Shown here in pieces: positions 24,484-32,940 of a stretch of DNA of 64,000 nt (positions are counted from its first letter, which is position 1; each line of letters opens with the position of its first letter). The stretch covers positions 62,001 to 126,000 of the forward strand of contig NZ_JAKCFI010000011.1 in the NCBI RefSeq assembly GCF_021412625.1, written 5' to 3'. The stretch comes from Myxococcus stipitatus (lineage in GTDB: Bacteria > Myxococcota > Myxococcia > Myxococcales > Myxococcaceae). Both the position numbers and the translations under genes were made by a program. The notes beneath the pieces were generated by a model, which ran no database searches, had not been told where the DNA came from, and saw only the letters and a list, made by a program, of their open reading frames with translations.

Positions 24484-26664
24484 TCACTTCGTCGGGGGCG
24501 CGGCGACCTTCTTCGCGGGCGGCAGGTACTTCATGCCCAGCTGGTTGAAGACGAACGAGTACACGTCCACCTCCTCCTCGATGCGGGCGCTGAGCGGCGT
24601 GCCGGAGCCATGGCCGGTCTCCGCGTCCGCGCGCAGGACGATGGGGTTCTTCGACGCGTTGGCCGTCTGGAGGCGCCCCACCATCTTCCGCGAGTGGAAC
24701 GGGTCGACGCGCGGATCGTTGGCGCCGGAGGTGAAGAGGATGGAGGGGTACTTCGCGCCGTCCTTCACGTTGTGCAGCGGCGAGTAGCCCAGCAGCGCCT
24801 TGAACTGCTCCGGGTCCTTCACGCTGCCGTACTCGGTGACGTTGAACTGGCCGTTGGACGTGCGCTCCGAGCGCAGCATGTCATAGAGGCCGACGCGGGC
24901 CACCACGGCGCCGTACATCTCCGGGTGCTGCGTCACGACGGCGCCCATCAGCAGGCCGCCGTTGCTGCCGCCCTGGATGGCCAGCTTGCTGGGGCGCGTG
25001 TACTTCTGGTCCACCAGCAGCTTCGCGCACGCGTAGAAGTCGTCGAAGACGTTCTGCTTCTTCGTGAGCGAGCCCTCGGCGTGCCACTTCTCGCCGAACT
25101 CCGAGCCGCCGCGCAGGTTGGCCACCGCGAACACGCCGCCCTGCTCCAGCCACAGCCCCGCCAGCGCGTTGAAGCCCGGGGAGATGGAGATGTTGAAGCC
25201 GCCGTAGCCGGTGAGCAGCGCGGGGTTGTTCCCGTTGAGCTTCGTGCCCTTCTTCCGGAGGATGGTGAGCGGGACCTTCGTGCCGTCCTTCGACGTGGCC
25301 TCCACGCGGAGGACCTCCACGTCGCTCACGTCCAGCGGCGAGGTGCGCGCCAGCGCCGTCTTCGTCACCTTGCCGTCCTGCGCGGAGTAGCGGTACCACG
25401 CCTGCGGCTGCACGAAGCTGACGTTGCTGAACAGGATGTCGTCGCCGTTGCCGGCTCGCACCAGGCCACCCACCGACGACACGGGCGGCGTGGGGAGCAC
25501 GCCCAGCTCCTTGCCCTGCGGGTCCACCATGCGCACCTGGGACGGACCGCCCAGCTGCTCGCTCACGTACAGCCGCGTCTTCGTCGGGAAGACGCCCTGG
25601 ATGCTGGCCTTGCCCTCCGGGACGATGACCGTGGCCTTGTCCAGCGTCGGCGTGGCCAGCGGCAGGCGGAGCACCTTGCCCAGCGGCGCGTCCTGGCGGC
25701 TGAGCAGGTAGAGCGCCCCGTCATGGCCGAAGTGCGAGCCGATGATCTTGTCCGCGAACTTCGTCACCTGCGTCCACTTCCCGTCCGGGCCGTGGAGGTA
25801 CAGCATGTACTCGCCGCCGTCGCCGTTGGCGACCTGCGCGGTGGTGTACTTGCCGTCCGGCGACGTCTCCAGCTCCGTCATCGCGATGCGCGGGAAGTCC
25901 TTGCCCAGCTCGTACGTGTCCTGCTCCGTGGGCGTGCCCAGCTTGTGGAAGTACACCTGCTGGTAGAAGTCGCGGTCCTCGGCGGGGCGCTCCTCGCCGC
26001 GCGGATAGCGCGTGTAGAAGAAGCCCGTGCCGTCCGCGTTCCACGCCAGCCCGCCGCCCGCGGTGCCGCCGTTGACGCGCGGGACGACCTCGTTCGACAG
26101 CGGCTTGCCGGTGGCCACGTCATGGACGGTGACGTCGCCGCTCTCCGTTCCGCCCTTGGACATGGAGATGGCGATCTTCTTGCCGTCCCGCGTCAGCTCG
26201 TAGAAGTCGATGGTCGTCTTGCCGGACGGGTCCACCACCATGGGGTCCACGAGCACGCGCTCCGTGGACGTGTCGTCCACCGAACCGAGCACCACCAGGA
26301 AGGGCTGCTGCCGGGGCGGCTGGCTCTTCATGGCGACGAGCGTCCCGCCCGCCTCCACCAGCTTGTAGTACGCGGGGGACTTCCACGTCAGCAGCTCCGT
26401 GACGCGCTGGCGGATGGCCTCGCGTCCCGGCAGCTTGTCGAGCAGGGCGCGCGTGTACTGGTTCTGCGCGTCGTTCCACTGCTTCACCTTCGGGTCCGCC
26501 GAGTCCTCCAGCCACTGGTACGGGTCCTTCACCTCCGTCCCGTGGTAGGTATCGACGACTTCCTTCTTCTCCGTGACGGGCGGCTTCGCGGCGTTCTTGC
26601 CAGCGGCCGGGGCCGTCATGGGCAGCACCAGGGCCGCCGCGACCAATGCGGTTCTCAGCTTCAC
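24484..26664 (-). CDS. Secreted prolyl oligopeptidase (S9A)
   Basis: This 726-residue serine peptidase has an N-terminal signal peptide (KLRTALVAAALVLPMTAPAAG), so it is exported, unlike cytosolic prolyl oligopeptidases. The beta-propeller domain runs from about residue 100 to 430 and the alpha/beta hydrolase domain from about 450. The catalytic triad is visible: Ser567 in GGSNGGLLMG, Asp in GANDPRVDP, and His in ETGHGSGTP. The family cuts after proline in short peptides; the Myxococcus enzyme is well studied. A T-tailed hairpin upstream isolates it from dacB. It could use the promoter between 26665 and 26685. Confidence 0.95.
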   Translation of the reverse strand: MKLRTALVAAALVLPMTAPAAGKNAAKPPVTEKKEVVDTYHGTEVKDPYQWLEDSADPKVKQWNDAQNQYTRALLDKLPGREAIRQRVTELLTWKSPAYYKLVEAGGTLVAMKSQPPRQQPFLVVLGSVDDTSTERVLVDPMVVDPSGKTTIDFYELTRDGKKIAISMSKGGTESGDVTVHDVATGKPLSNEVVPRVNGGTAGGGLAWNADGTGFFYTRYPRGEERPAEDRDFYQQVYFHKLGTPTEQDTYELGKDFPRIAMTELETSPDGKYTTAQVANGDGGEYMLYLHGPDGKWTQVTKFADKIIGSHFGHDGALYLLSRQDAPLGKVLRLPLATPTLDKATVIVPEGKASIQGVFPTKTRLYVSEQLGGPSQVRMVDPQGKELGVLPTPPVSSVGGLVRAGNGDDILFSNVSFVQPQAWYRYSAQDGKVTKTALARTSPLDVSDVEVLRVEATSKDGTKVPLTILRKKGTKLNGNNPALLTGYGGFNISISPGFNALAGLWLEQGGVFAVANLRGGSEFGEKWHAEGSLTKKQNVFDDFYACAKLLVDQKYTRPSKLAIQGGSNGGLLMGAVVTQHPEMYGAVVARVGLYDMLRSERTSNGQFNVTEYGSVKDPEQFKALLGYSPLHNVKDGAKYPSILFTSGANDPRVDPFHSRKMVGRLQTANASKNPIVLRADAETGHGSGTPLSARIEEEVDVYSFVFNQLGMKYLPPAKKVAAPPTK

Positions 26665-26684
26665 TGTTCACCTCGGGGGGACGG

Positions 26685-26706
26685 AAAAGGCAGGCCGCAG
26701 CCTGCC
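26685..26706 (-). terminator. Intrinsic terminator between dacB and the oligopeptidase gene
   Basis: On the minus strand, a perfect 7-base stem (GGCAGGC at 26689-26695, GCCTGCC at 26700-26706) with a four-base loop is followed directly by TTTT. It lies about 125 bases after the dacB-like stop and 25 bases before the oligopeptidase start, which suggests separate transcription or attenuation of the downstream gene. Confidence 0.6.
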
Positions 26707-26830
26707 ACGTCCTCCCGCGCGCGCAGCACCTTCGTGACGAGGGAATGTCACGGGGGCCCGCGTGTTCCGTCGGGTTGCCGCCAGTCGCCCGGCGTGGGCG
26801 GCTTGCCGGGAATCCGAGGCGCTCCGGACG

Positions 26831-28312
26831 TCAGCGCAGGGGCAGGTCGACCAGGGAAGCGGCGAAGCGGTCGAAGACCTCGTTGGCGGGCAGCGCCGTG
26901 CCTTCGTCCATGTTGCCCAGCATCAGCGCGAACACGACGCTGGGGTGCTCCGCGTCGCCGGGCCGGTCGATGACGCCGGCGAAGCACTTCTGCCCGGAGA
27001 GCGTCCCCGTCTTCGCGCGGATGCGGCCGGCGGTGACGGGCGTGACGGGGCGGGTGGCCAGCGTCCCGTCGACACCCGCCACGGGCAGGCTGTCCACCAG
27101 GGCGGCGCCGTAGGGCTCGCGCAGGCTGGTGAAGAGCACGCGGGCGAGCCCCCGCGCGGTGGCCATGTTGTAGCGAGACAGGCCGCTGCCATCGACGGGG
27201 TGCAGGTCCCTCGACGGGATGCCGCGCCGGGTCAGCTCCTGGCCCAGGGCCGTGCGCAGCGAGACGTAGTCCTCGGCGCCCAGCCGCTCGCGGGCGAAGC
27301 GCATCCCCAGCCGCTCCGCGTAGAGGTTGAGCGACTCCTTGTTGGTCGCCTTGACCAGGGCGGACAGCGGCGGGCTGACGAGCGTGAGCAGCGGCTCGGG
27401 GCGGGGCGGCAGCAGGGGGGAGGGCGCCTCGAGCGTGGCGGGCAGCCTCGGCACTCCGCGCGCGTGCAGCGCCTCCTCCACGCACGCGGAGAAGAGGACC
27501 TGGGGCTCGTCCACGGAGAGCTTCACGCTGGCGCTGCGAGGGCAGGCCTTCGCGGGGGAGCGCCACACGCAGCGCACGCCCGGGGCGCCGCGCTGCCGCG
27601 TGCACGAGAGGTTGGGGCGCTCGGCGTTCATGTCCACGCTCACCAGCGCTGGCAGGTTCGCGAAGGCGGGCGTGAACTGGAGCGTGGGAGGCACGGCGCA
27701 GTCCGCCCCCTCCGCGCGGGACACCGCCAGGTCCACGACGTTCTCCCGGAACACGAACGCGGTGGGCGCGGCGCTGTAGGCATAGGCCGCGTCGTCCCAG
27801 GCCCAGCCGGGGCCGAACGTCGCGTCCGCGTCGGGCGTGCCTCGCACTCGCACCTGTCCACGCCACTGGCGGACACCGCGCGCCTGGAGCGCATCGGCCA
27901 CCTGCTCGCACGCGAGCGCCGTCTCCGGGAAGCGCCACGAGCCCAGCGACGGATCTCCCGAGGACTCGACCACGATGTCCCCGAGGAAGAGCCCGTCGAG
28001 CAGGGTCCCCTCCAACGACACGGGCGTCTGGAAACGGAAGTCGGGCCCGAGCGCGGAGAGCACCGACGCCGTGGACACGACCTTCATCGTCGAGGCGGGC
28101 AGCAGCCGGACGTGCTCGCGGTGGGCGTAGAGCTGCTCCCCGGTGCGCGCGTCCAATACGATGGCGCTCGCCAGGGCGCCCTCCGCCTCGAGCGTCGAGA
28201 AGAGGCCCGTGGCGACGGCGTCCACCGTGGGCACCTCCGGGCGCCGCGCGCGGAAGCAGCCGGGAAGCAGGAGGGAGGCCAGGAGCAGGGAGATGGGCAG
28301 GATGCGTCGCAT
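26831..28312 (-). CDS. dacB: D-Ala-D-Ala carboxypeptidase/endopeptidase, PBP4 (S13) lipoprotein
   Basis: This 493-residue penicillin-binding protein 4-type enzyme trims peptidoglycan peptides in the periplasm. The N-terminus has a lipobox (LLLPGC, Cys19), so the mature protein is probably membrane-anchored. The three S13 active-site motifs are present: Ser74-x-x-Lys77 in LPASTMKVV, S-x-N in SGLSRYN, and KTG in RAKTGTLSG. The inserted domain between motifs one and two, typical of PBP4, covers about 120-300. I chose ATG 28312, giving MRRILPISLL; an upstream GTG at 28324 would add four residues. Confidence 0.94.
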   Translation of the reverse strand: MRRILPISLLLASLLLPGCFRARRPEVPTVDAVATGLFSTLEAEGALASAIVLDARTGEQLYAHREHVRLLPASTMKVVSTASVLSALGPDFRFQTPVSLEGTLLDGLFLGDIVVESSGDPSLGSWRFPETALACEQVADALQARGVRQWRGQVRVRGTPDADATFGPGWAWDDAAYAYSAAPTAFVFRENVVDLAVSRAEGADCAVPPTLQFTPAFANLPALVSVDMNAERPNLSCTRQRGAPGVRCVWRSPAKACPRSASVKLSVDEPQVLFSACVEEALHARGVPRLPATLEAPSPLLPPRPEPLLTLVSPPLSALVKATNKESLNLYAERLGMRFARERLGAEDYVSLRTALGQELTRRGIPSRDLHPVDGSGLSRYNMATARGLARVLFTSLREPYGAALVDSLPVAGVDGTLATRPVTPVTAGRIRAKTGTLSGQKCFAGVIDRPGDAEHPSVVFALMLGNMDEGTALPANEVFDRFAASLVDLPLR

Positions 28313-28521
28313 GGCGCGCGCCACGCTAACGCCCGGTCGCCTCGGGTGTCATGCGCGGGCGCATGGCTCCGCGCGCGCCTCGCCACCCTGGTCGTCCGGC
28401 GCGCGAGCCCACCCCTTCAGCAAATCCCGGAGGTTATGGGTTTCCGATGGGCGCCGGTCCCCGCCCGTCGAGGCGACGCGCCACCCCGCGCCATGCCCGG
28501 AGCGCCGTGCCACGTCGGGCG

Positions 28522-29283
28522 CTAGAAGCTGCCGACGATGCCGCCCATGATGCCGCCGTGGCGCGTCGAGCCCACGGACGGAATCAGCCGCACGGTGGAG
28601 GCGGCGCCGGTGGCGGGGACCATGGTGGCGAGCTCGGAGGGGTGGGGCTCCAGGCCCAGCTCGTAGCCGATCACCGCTCCCACGGGAGGCAGCGCGAGGA
28701 GGCCGAGGACCGCGAGTCCATCGTTGGTGTCGTCGAACGCGGCGAAGGTCAGGACACCCGAGCCCGCTCCGACGATGGCGCCCATCAGGGTGGACCAGAA
28801 CGAACCGCGCTCCTTCATGATGGTGCCCGAGAAGTAGACGCCCAACGTCGCGCCGATGGCCATGCCCGCGCCGCCGGTCAGCCACGCCTCGGCGCACGAG
28901 TCATCCACCAGCCCGTCGCAGTTGTCGGCCAGGAGCACACCCGGGATGAGCCCCAGGAAGCCCGCGCCCGTGGAGCCCATGCTTCCGGCGGCCGTCTCGA
29001 TGGCGAGCCGCGCGGCCTGGGGCATCCTCCAGGGCCTGCGAGCAGGCCTGACGGCGGGGGGCGGGGACCTGGGGATGTCGAGCGCGGACTCGCGCGCGCC
29101 TTCGTCCGGCGTCACGACGAGCGGCGCGTCCTCCACCACGTCGGGCGCGGACACGAGCGGCGGAGCCTGGAGCGACTCCACGGGGGGCGGCGCCTGGATG
29201 GGCGCGTCCTGGGCGAAGCCGATGGCGGGCAGGCTGGCGCAGAGGACGGCGAGGACGACGAGCGGGCTCGGATGGCGCTTCAT
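28522..29283 (-). CDS. Secreted or membrane glycine-rich protein, unknown
   Basis: This 253-residue protein has a signal peptide (LVVLAVLCASLPAIGFAQ) and a Pro/Val-rich spacer (residues about 22-75). A glycine-rich region with several hydrophobic segments (SMGSTGAGFLGLIPGVLLA, TGGAGMAIGATLGVYFSGTI) follows. Glycine-zipper-like spacing recalls small outer-membrane or pore proteins of myxobacteria. No enzymatic motif is visible. I chose ATG 29283 because the signal peptide begins there. It lies 209 bases from dacB on the same strand and is divergent from rdgC. Confidence 0.7.
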   Translation of the reverse strand: MKRHPSPLVVLAVLCASLPAIGFAQDAPIQAPPPVESLQAPPLVSAPDVVEDAPLVVTPDEGARESALDIPRSPPPAVRPARRPWRMPQAARLAIETAAGSMGSTGAGFLGLIPGVLLADNCDGLVDDSCAEAWLTGGAGMAIGATLGVYFSGTIMKERGSFWSTLMGAIVGAGSGVLTFAAFDDTNDGLAVLGLLALPPVGAVIGYELGLEPHPSELATMVPATGAASTVRLIPSVGSTRHGGIMGGIVGSF

Positions 29284-29400
29284 GGGGATGCCCTCCAGGG
29301 GCCGTGTCACGCTAGCGCACTCCCTGGGGCGCAGGGGGGCGAGGTCTGCACACGGAGTACCTTGACGGCGCACCGCGCGCCCCCCATCCTGCCGCGCCCC

Positions 29401-30045
29401 ATGCCTGTCCTTCGTGGTGCCGTCACCTTCTCGCGCTTCCGGGTCGAACCCACCAAGGAAGCGCCCTCCGACATCAAGCGTTGGCTCCAGCGTGGCCTCA
29501 AGGCGCACGCCTTCGAGCCCATCGATCGCAAATCCGAGGACGACCGCGCGGCGGGCTTCGTCGAGCTGGAGAACGCGGACGCCGTCGACTTCGCCGTCAG
29601 CCGCCTGTTCTATGGCGAGTACGCGCTGTTCTCCTTCCGCATCGACACGCTCAAGGTCCCCGCGCCCGCGATGAAGCAGGAGCTGGCCAAGTGGACCACC
29701 CAGTTCGAGGCGGAGAATGACCGGCCGCCCAGCCGCGGCGAGAAGACCCAGGCCAAGGGGCAGATCAAGCAGATGCTGCGCAACCGCGCCACGCCCCGCA
29801 CCAGCGTGCTGGACGTGAGCTGGAACCAGACCACCCAGCAGATGCAGATCTGGGCCGCGTCGCGCAAGGTGGTGGAGGAGATCGTCATCGCGCTGGAGAA
29901 CGCGCTGGGGCTGAAGCTGGTGGGCCTCACGCCCGCGGCCATCGCGCAGATGTCTGGAATCGACGAGGGGGCGCTGGGGCCCACCGCGGAGCTGATTGGA
30001 ATGGACCTGCCGGCGACGGGGGAGGTGGCGCATGTCGAAGCGTGA
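29401..30045 (+). CDS. rdgC: RdgC-family recombination-associated protein
   Basis: This 214-residue protein belongs to the RdgC family, whose E. coli member is a 303-residue ring-forming DNA-binding protein that modulates RecA and RecFOR. It shares the family start (PVLRGAVTFSRFRVEP) and domain pattern (RAAGFVELENADAVDFAVS and SVLDVSWNQTTQQMQIW). It is about 90 residues shorter, as is common in this group of bacteria. It overlaps the next gene by 14 bases, indicating a translationally linked pair. Confidence 0.85.
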   Translation: MPVLRGAVTFSRFRVEPTKEAPSDIKRWLQRGLKAHAFEPIDRKSEDDRAAGFVELENADAVDFAVSRLFYGEYALFSFRIDTLKVPAPAMKQELAKWTTQFEAENDRPPSRGEKTQAKGQIKQMLRNRATPRTSVLDVSWNQTTQQMQIWAASRKVVEEIVIALENALGLKLVGLTPAAIAQMSGIDEGALGPTAELIGMDLPATGEVAHVEA

Positions 30046-30721
30046 GCAGGCGCGTATCGAGGCGGCGTTCGCCCGGGGCGACGTCGGCGTCGATGGTGGC
30101 GCGACGGAGGAGAAGCAGGACGAGGCCGAGGTCGAGAAGGGCAAGGCCCGAGAGGCCCTGCTGCGAGGCCGGGCCTACCTGGGCCGCGAGTTCCTGACGT
30201 GGATGCTGTGGCGCTCCGAGTCCGGCGACGCGCTGGTCGAGTACGAGAAGAGTGGCGTCAACGTGCTCTTCATGGGCCGCGTGACGCTGCGGGGCGTGGC
30301 GGGTGACGTCACGGAGATGAACGCCAAGGGCACGCTCGCGCCGTACTCCACGCAGGTGAAGCACGCGTTGGACCGCGGCCTGCTGGTGGCCCAGGCCCGC
30401 GTGCGCTTCACGCATGCGGAGAAGGAGTACGAGGCCACGCTGGACTCCGAGTTCCTCGACGTTCGCGCCGCCAAGCTGCCGGCGCTGATGAGCGAGGAGG
30501 AGGATGACCAGCTCACCGAGCGCCTGTTCCTCACCGAGCAGCTCTCCGCCATGGTGGACGCGCTCGTCCGCGACTTCCTCACCATCCGCGCGGGCAAGAC
30601 GTGGAGCAAGCAGGTGGTGCCCGCGATGAAGGAGTGGATGCGCGGGGACGAGCAGGGCGCGGACGCGCTCTCCAAGGCCGCGCGCGCCCGGGGCCGAGAG
30701 GCCCGCGCCGCCCGGAATTGA
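30032..30721 (+). CDS. Partner of RdgC, unknown function
   Basis: I do not recognise this 229-residue protein. It begins MSKREQARIEAAFARGD inside rdgC (14-base overlap) and is translated in another frame, a sign of coupling. The N-terminal 45 residues are charged. The middle has strand-rich segments (DALVEYEKSGVNVLFMGRVTL). The C-terminus is helical and basic (KAARARGREARAARN). The sequence resembles the C-terminal two-thirds of a longer RdgC-like architecture, so the two genes may encode a split RdgC; this is inference. A bidirectional hairpin follows the stop. Confidence 0.65.
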   Translation: MSKREQARIEAAFARGDVGVDGGATEEKQDEAEVEKGKAREALLRGRAYLGREFLTWMLWRSESGDALVEYEKSGVNVLFMGRVTLRGVAGDVTEMNAKGTLAPYSTQVKHALDRGLLVAQARVRFTHAEKEYEATLDSEFLDVRAAKLPALMSEEEDDQLTERLFLTEQLSAMVDALVRDFLTIRAGKTWSKQVVPAMKEWMRGDEQGADALSKAARARGREARAARN

Positions 30722-30747
30722 GTCCGGGAACGTTTTCGCGGACGTCG

Positions 30748-30778
30748 TGAGCGCCCCCTTCGTCGGTTCGGGCGCTCA
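30748..30778. terminator. Bidirectional hairpin
   Basis: Perfect 9-base arms TGAGCGCCC (30748-30756) and GGGCGCTCA (30770-30778) flank a 13-base loop. It lies between the convergent rdgC-partner gene and the PD-(D/E)XK-like gene. Its right arm includes the stop codon of the minus-strand gene. Confidence 0.6.
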
Positions 30779-31642
30779 GGGCGACGCGGGAGCGAGCGCG
30801 CGAAAGCCCTCGGCGAGCGCGATGCCGATGTTGGTCATCAGGTCCTGCCGCGCGTTGACGACGTAGAGGTGCGGCGTCAGGGCCCACACCTCGCGGAGCA
30901 CGCGCCGGGGCGGGGGAGGGGGCTGGGTCGACAGCCCCGCCTGGAGCAGCGGCAGCACCTTGTCGGAGAGGCGCAGCGCGGTGTCCATGACGAAGATGGC
31001 CAGGTGTGGACGCAGCGCCCGGACCCGCCGGAAGAAGGCCCCCACCTCGTCGGGCGCGAGGTGCTTGGGCGGCGAGGACTTCATCTCCAGGTAGAGGAGC
31101 TTCCCCTCCGCGGTCGCCACGACGTCGAGGTCACCTCCCACGTCGGGCGCGTGGAACTTCACGCCCGCCGCGACGTCGAGCGCGAACCGCTCGCGCAGCT
31201 CCCGCGCCACGTACCACTCCAACGTCCCGCCGAAGCTGGCCACCGGGTGGGTGAGGCGGTAGCGCCCATCGTCCTCGCGCGCGGCGAGGCCGAGCGATAC
31301 CAGGTCCTGTGCGAAGGCCTCCGCCTGGGGCGGCTCGAGGTAGCGCGTCGCCTCCGCGGGGTTGAAGGCGCCTCGTCGCAGGATGGCGCCGCGCAGGAAC
31401 AGACGGAAGGCGTAGTGGCTCAGCCGCTCCATCAGCCGCTCGGCCCGCGCGCCGTCCACGTCGGCGGGGAAGGGCAGGTCCAGGGGCGCGACGGTCGCCT
31501 GGAAGCCGCGCCGGACCAGCATGGCGAGTGGCTCGTTGCCCCGTGCCAGCAGCACGCGCGGCGCGGCGCTCGCTCCGGCCTCGCTCAGCTCCAGCGCCCT
31601 CGCGGAGGGCAGCTCCTCATCGACGTCGGGATGCTCCGGCAT
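30776..31642 (-). CDS. PD-(D/E)XK nuclease-like protein
   Basis: This 288-residue protein has a C-terminal restriction-endonuclease-like core. Glu142 (GTLEWYVAREL) is followed by GGDLDVVA (Asp171 and Asp173) and LYLEMKSS (Glu186-x-Lys188), which matches the E...D...ExK metal site. Upstream, residues 60-130 look like a winged-helix region. Family members cut or bind DNA or RNA; a cellular role cannot be inferred. It could belong to the stand-alone NERD or YraN-like groups. It shows no companion methylase or helicase. The start is ATG 31642. Confidence 0.7.
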   Translation of the reverse strand: MPEHPDVDEELPSARALELSEAGASAAPRVLLARGNEPLAMLVRRGFQATVAPLDLPFPADVDGARAERLMERLSHYAFRLFLRGAILRRGAFNPAEATRYLEPPQAEAFAQDLVSLGLAAREDDGRYRLTHPVASFGGTLEWYVARELRERFALDVAAGVKFHAPDVGGDLDVVATAEGKLLYLEMKSSPPKHLAPDEVGAFFRRVRALRPHLAIFVMDTALRLSDKVLPLLQAGLSTQPPPPPRRVLREVWALTPHLYVVNARQDLMTNIGIALAEGFRALAPASP

Positions 31643-31774
31643 GTCATTTCCCTCACCCTGCTCGTGGCGCGCGCTGGCGCGAGTCCGGGAGCAGCGACTG
31701 TGCTCCAGGCGCGGCCCTGACCCGCGTCGGGGATGATCGCGCGTCCGGCGGGGAGGGGGCGCCCGTCGCCGCGC

Positions 31775-32218
31775 CTACTGGACGTTGACGGGACAGTAGC
31801 GCAGGAACTGCGTCACGGGAGGCTGGCACAGGTTCAGCAATCGCGAGTCATCGCTGAAGCTGTGGCGCTTCGCCTGGAGGTAGCACGACGCCGGGTCGTC
31901 GTCGCTCGTGGCGAACTGGCACAGCTGTACCGCCTGCCCCTGGCTCAGGGAGCCGTCGCGTTGGACGCGGAGGAAGCACTTCGCGGGCGCGTTCGAGCGG
32001 GCGCCACGGCACAGCTGCGTGGCGGCGGACTCGTCCGTCAGACCTCCCTGGTGCGCCGTCTGGTAGCAGGAGACCTGGGGCGCGACGGGCTCTCCCTCTT
32101 CCGCGTCCTGCGCGCGCGCGCCGCCCGGTGTCCCGAGCAGGGCGAGCGCGACGAGTGCTCCCTTGCCCCAGATGACAGGCGAGGCGGGCGGGTAGGGCGG
32201 CGGGCTGCCTGGCTTCAT
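31775..32218 (-). CDS. Secreted Cys-rich three-repeat protein
   Basis: This 147-residue protein has a hydrophobic signal (ALVALALLGTPGGARA) preceded by a Pro-rich N-terminus. After it come three 35-residue repeats with the pattern S-C-Y/F-L-x-x-x-R/Q...L-x-x-x-x-x-x-L-C-x-x-A: SCYQTAH...LCRGA, KCFLRVQ...LCQFA, and SCYLQAK...LCQPP. The paired cysteines would form a disulphide in each repeat. It has no catalytic motif and is probably a small secreted scaffold or adhesion module known only from related bacteria. Confidence 0.75.
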   Translation of the reverse strand: MKPGSPPPYPPASPVIWGKGALVALALLGTPGGARAQDAEEGEPVAPQVSCYQTAHQGGLTDESAATQLCRGARSNAPAKCFLRVQRDGSLSQGQAVQLCQFATSDDDPASCYLQAKRHSFSDDSRLLNLCQPPVTQFLRYCPVNVQ

Positions 32219-32351
32219 CGCGGGGCTCCTCTCGGGTCTCGTCGAGAATCTAGGAGCGTCCCGGTGGAGGGGCAGGCGCGGAGCAGGCCCGCCTTCCGGG
32301 GGGGCGGGGGACCGGGGCCGGGGCCGCTCGACCGACCCCGGCGGGAGCGCG

Positions 32352-32855
32352 TCAGCGGGCCTGCGCGATGCGGTTGTTGGTGCCCGTGTTGCTGACCCGG
32401 GGCTTCTTCCCCTTCTCGGCGCCCTGCTTCCACGTGACGCTGTTGCCGCTGCCCGTCGTCTCGATGCGGCGCGCTGCGTTCACCACGACCTTGTTGTCGC
32501 TGCCGGTCACCTCGACGTGAGCACAGACGCCCGTCAGGGTGACCTTGTTGCTGGAGCCGACGATCTCCGCCTTGCCTCCGTCGCCACAGTCGAGCGTCAC
32601 GGTGCGGTCGGAGTCCACGAGCTCCAGCGAGTCCCCGCTCCGCGACGACGTCTTCTCCTCGTCGTCGTCATGCGCCATGGCGCCGTCGACCTGGACATCG
32701 ACGCCGTCGCCCGTGCGAACGCGCGCCGTCCCGCCGCGAGTCTCCACGGTGTGACCCTGGGCCTTCACCTTGACGCTGCCGTCCTTGCCGACCTTGACTG
32801 ACGTGGCGTCCTCGTCGTCCACCGCCGCTACTCTACGAAACGGCGTCACGGACAT
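32352..32855 (-). CDS. DUF3060-like beta-repeat protein
   Basis: This 167-residue protein has the strand-turn-strand repeats of DUF3060 (KAEIVGSSNKVTLTGVCAHVEVTGSDN, then RRIETTGSGNSVTW and SNTGTNNRIAQAR), predicting a small beta-helix. Family members usually carry a signal peptide or lipoprotein signal, but none is visible here: the ATG at 32855 is directly preceded in frame by TGA, and the upstream bases encode no hydrophobic stretch. It may be cytoplasmic, or its signal may have been lost. It is divergent from the first JmjC gene. Confidence 0.75.
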   Translation of the reverse strand: MSVTPFRRVAAVDDEDATSVKVGKDGSVKVKAQGHTVETRGGTARVRTGDGVDVQVDGAMAHDDDEEKTSSRSGDSLELVDSDRTVTLDCGDGGKAEIVGSSNKVTLTGVCAHVEVTGSDNKVVVNAARRIETTGSGNSVTWKQGAEKGKKPRVSNTGTNNRIAQAR

Positions 32856-32940
32856 TCAAAACCCACCCACGTACCCGCGAGCGCACGGGCCTTGTACAGT
32901 GCGTGGGCGTCTCATCCCGGGACACCGAGGTGGAGGGGGC

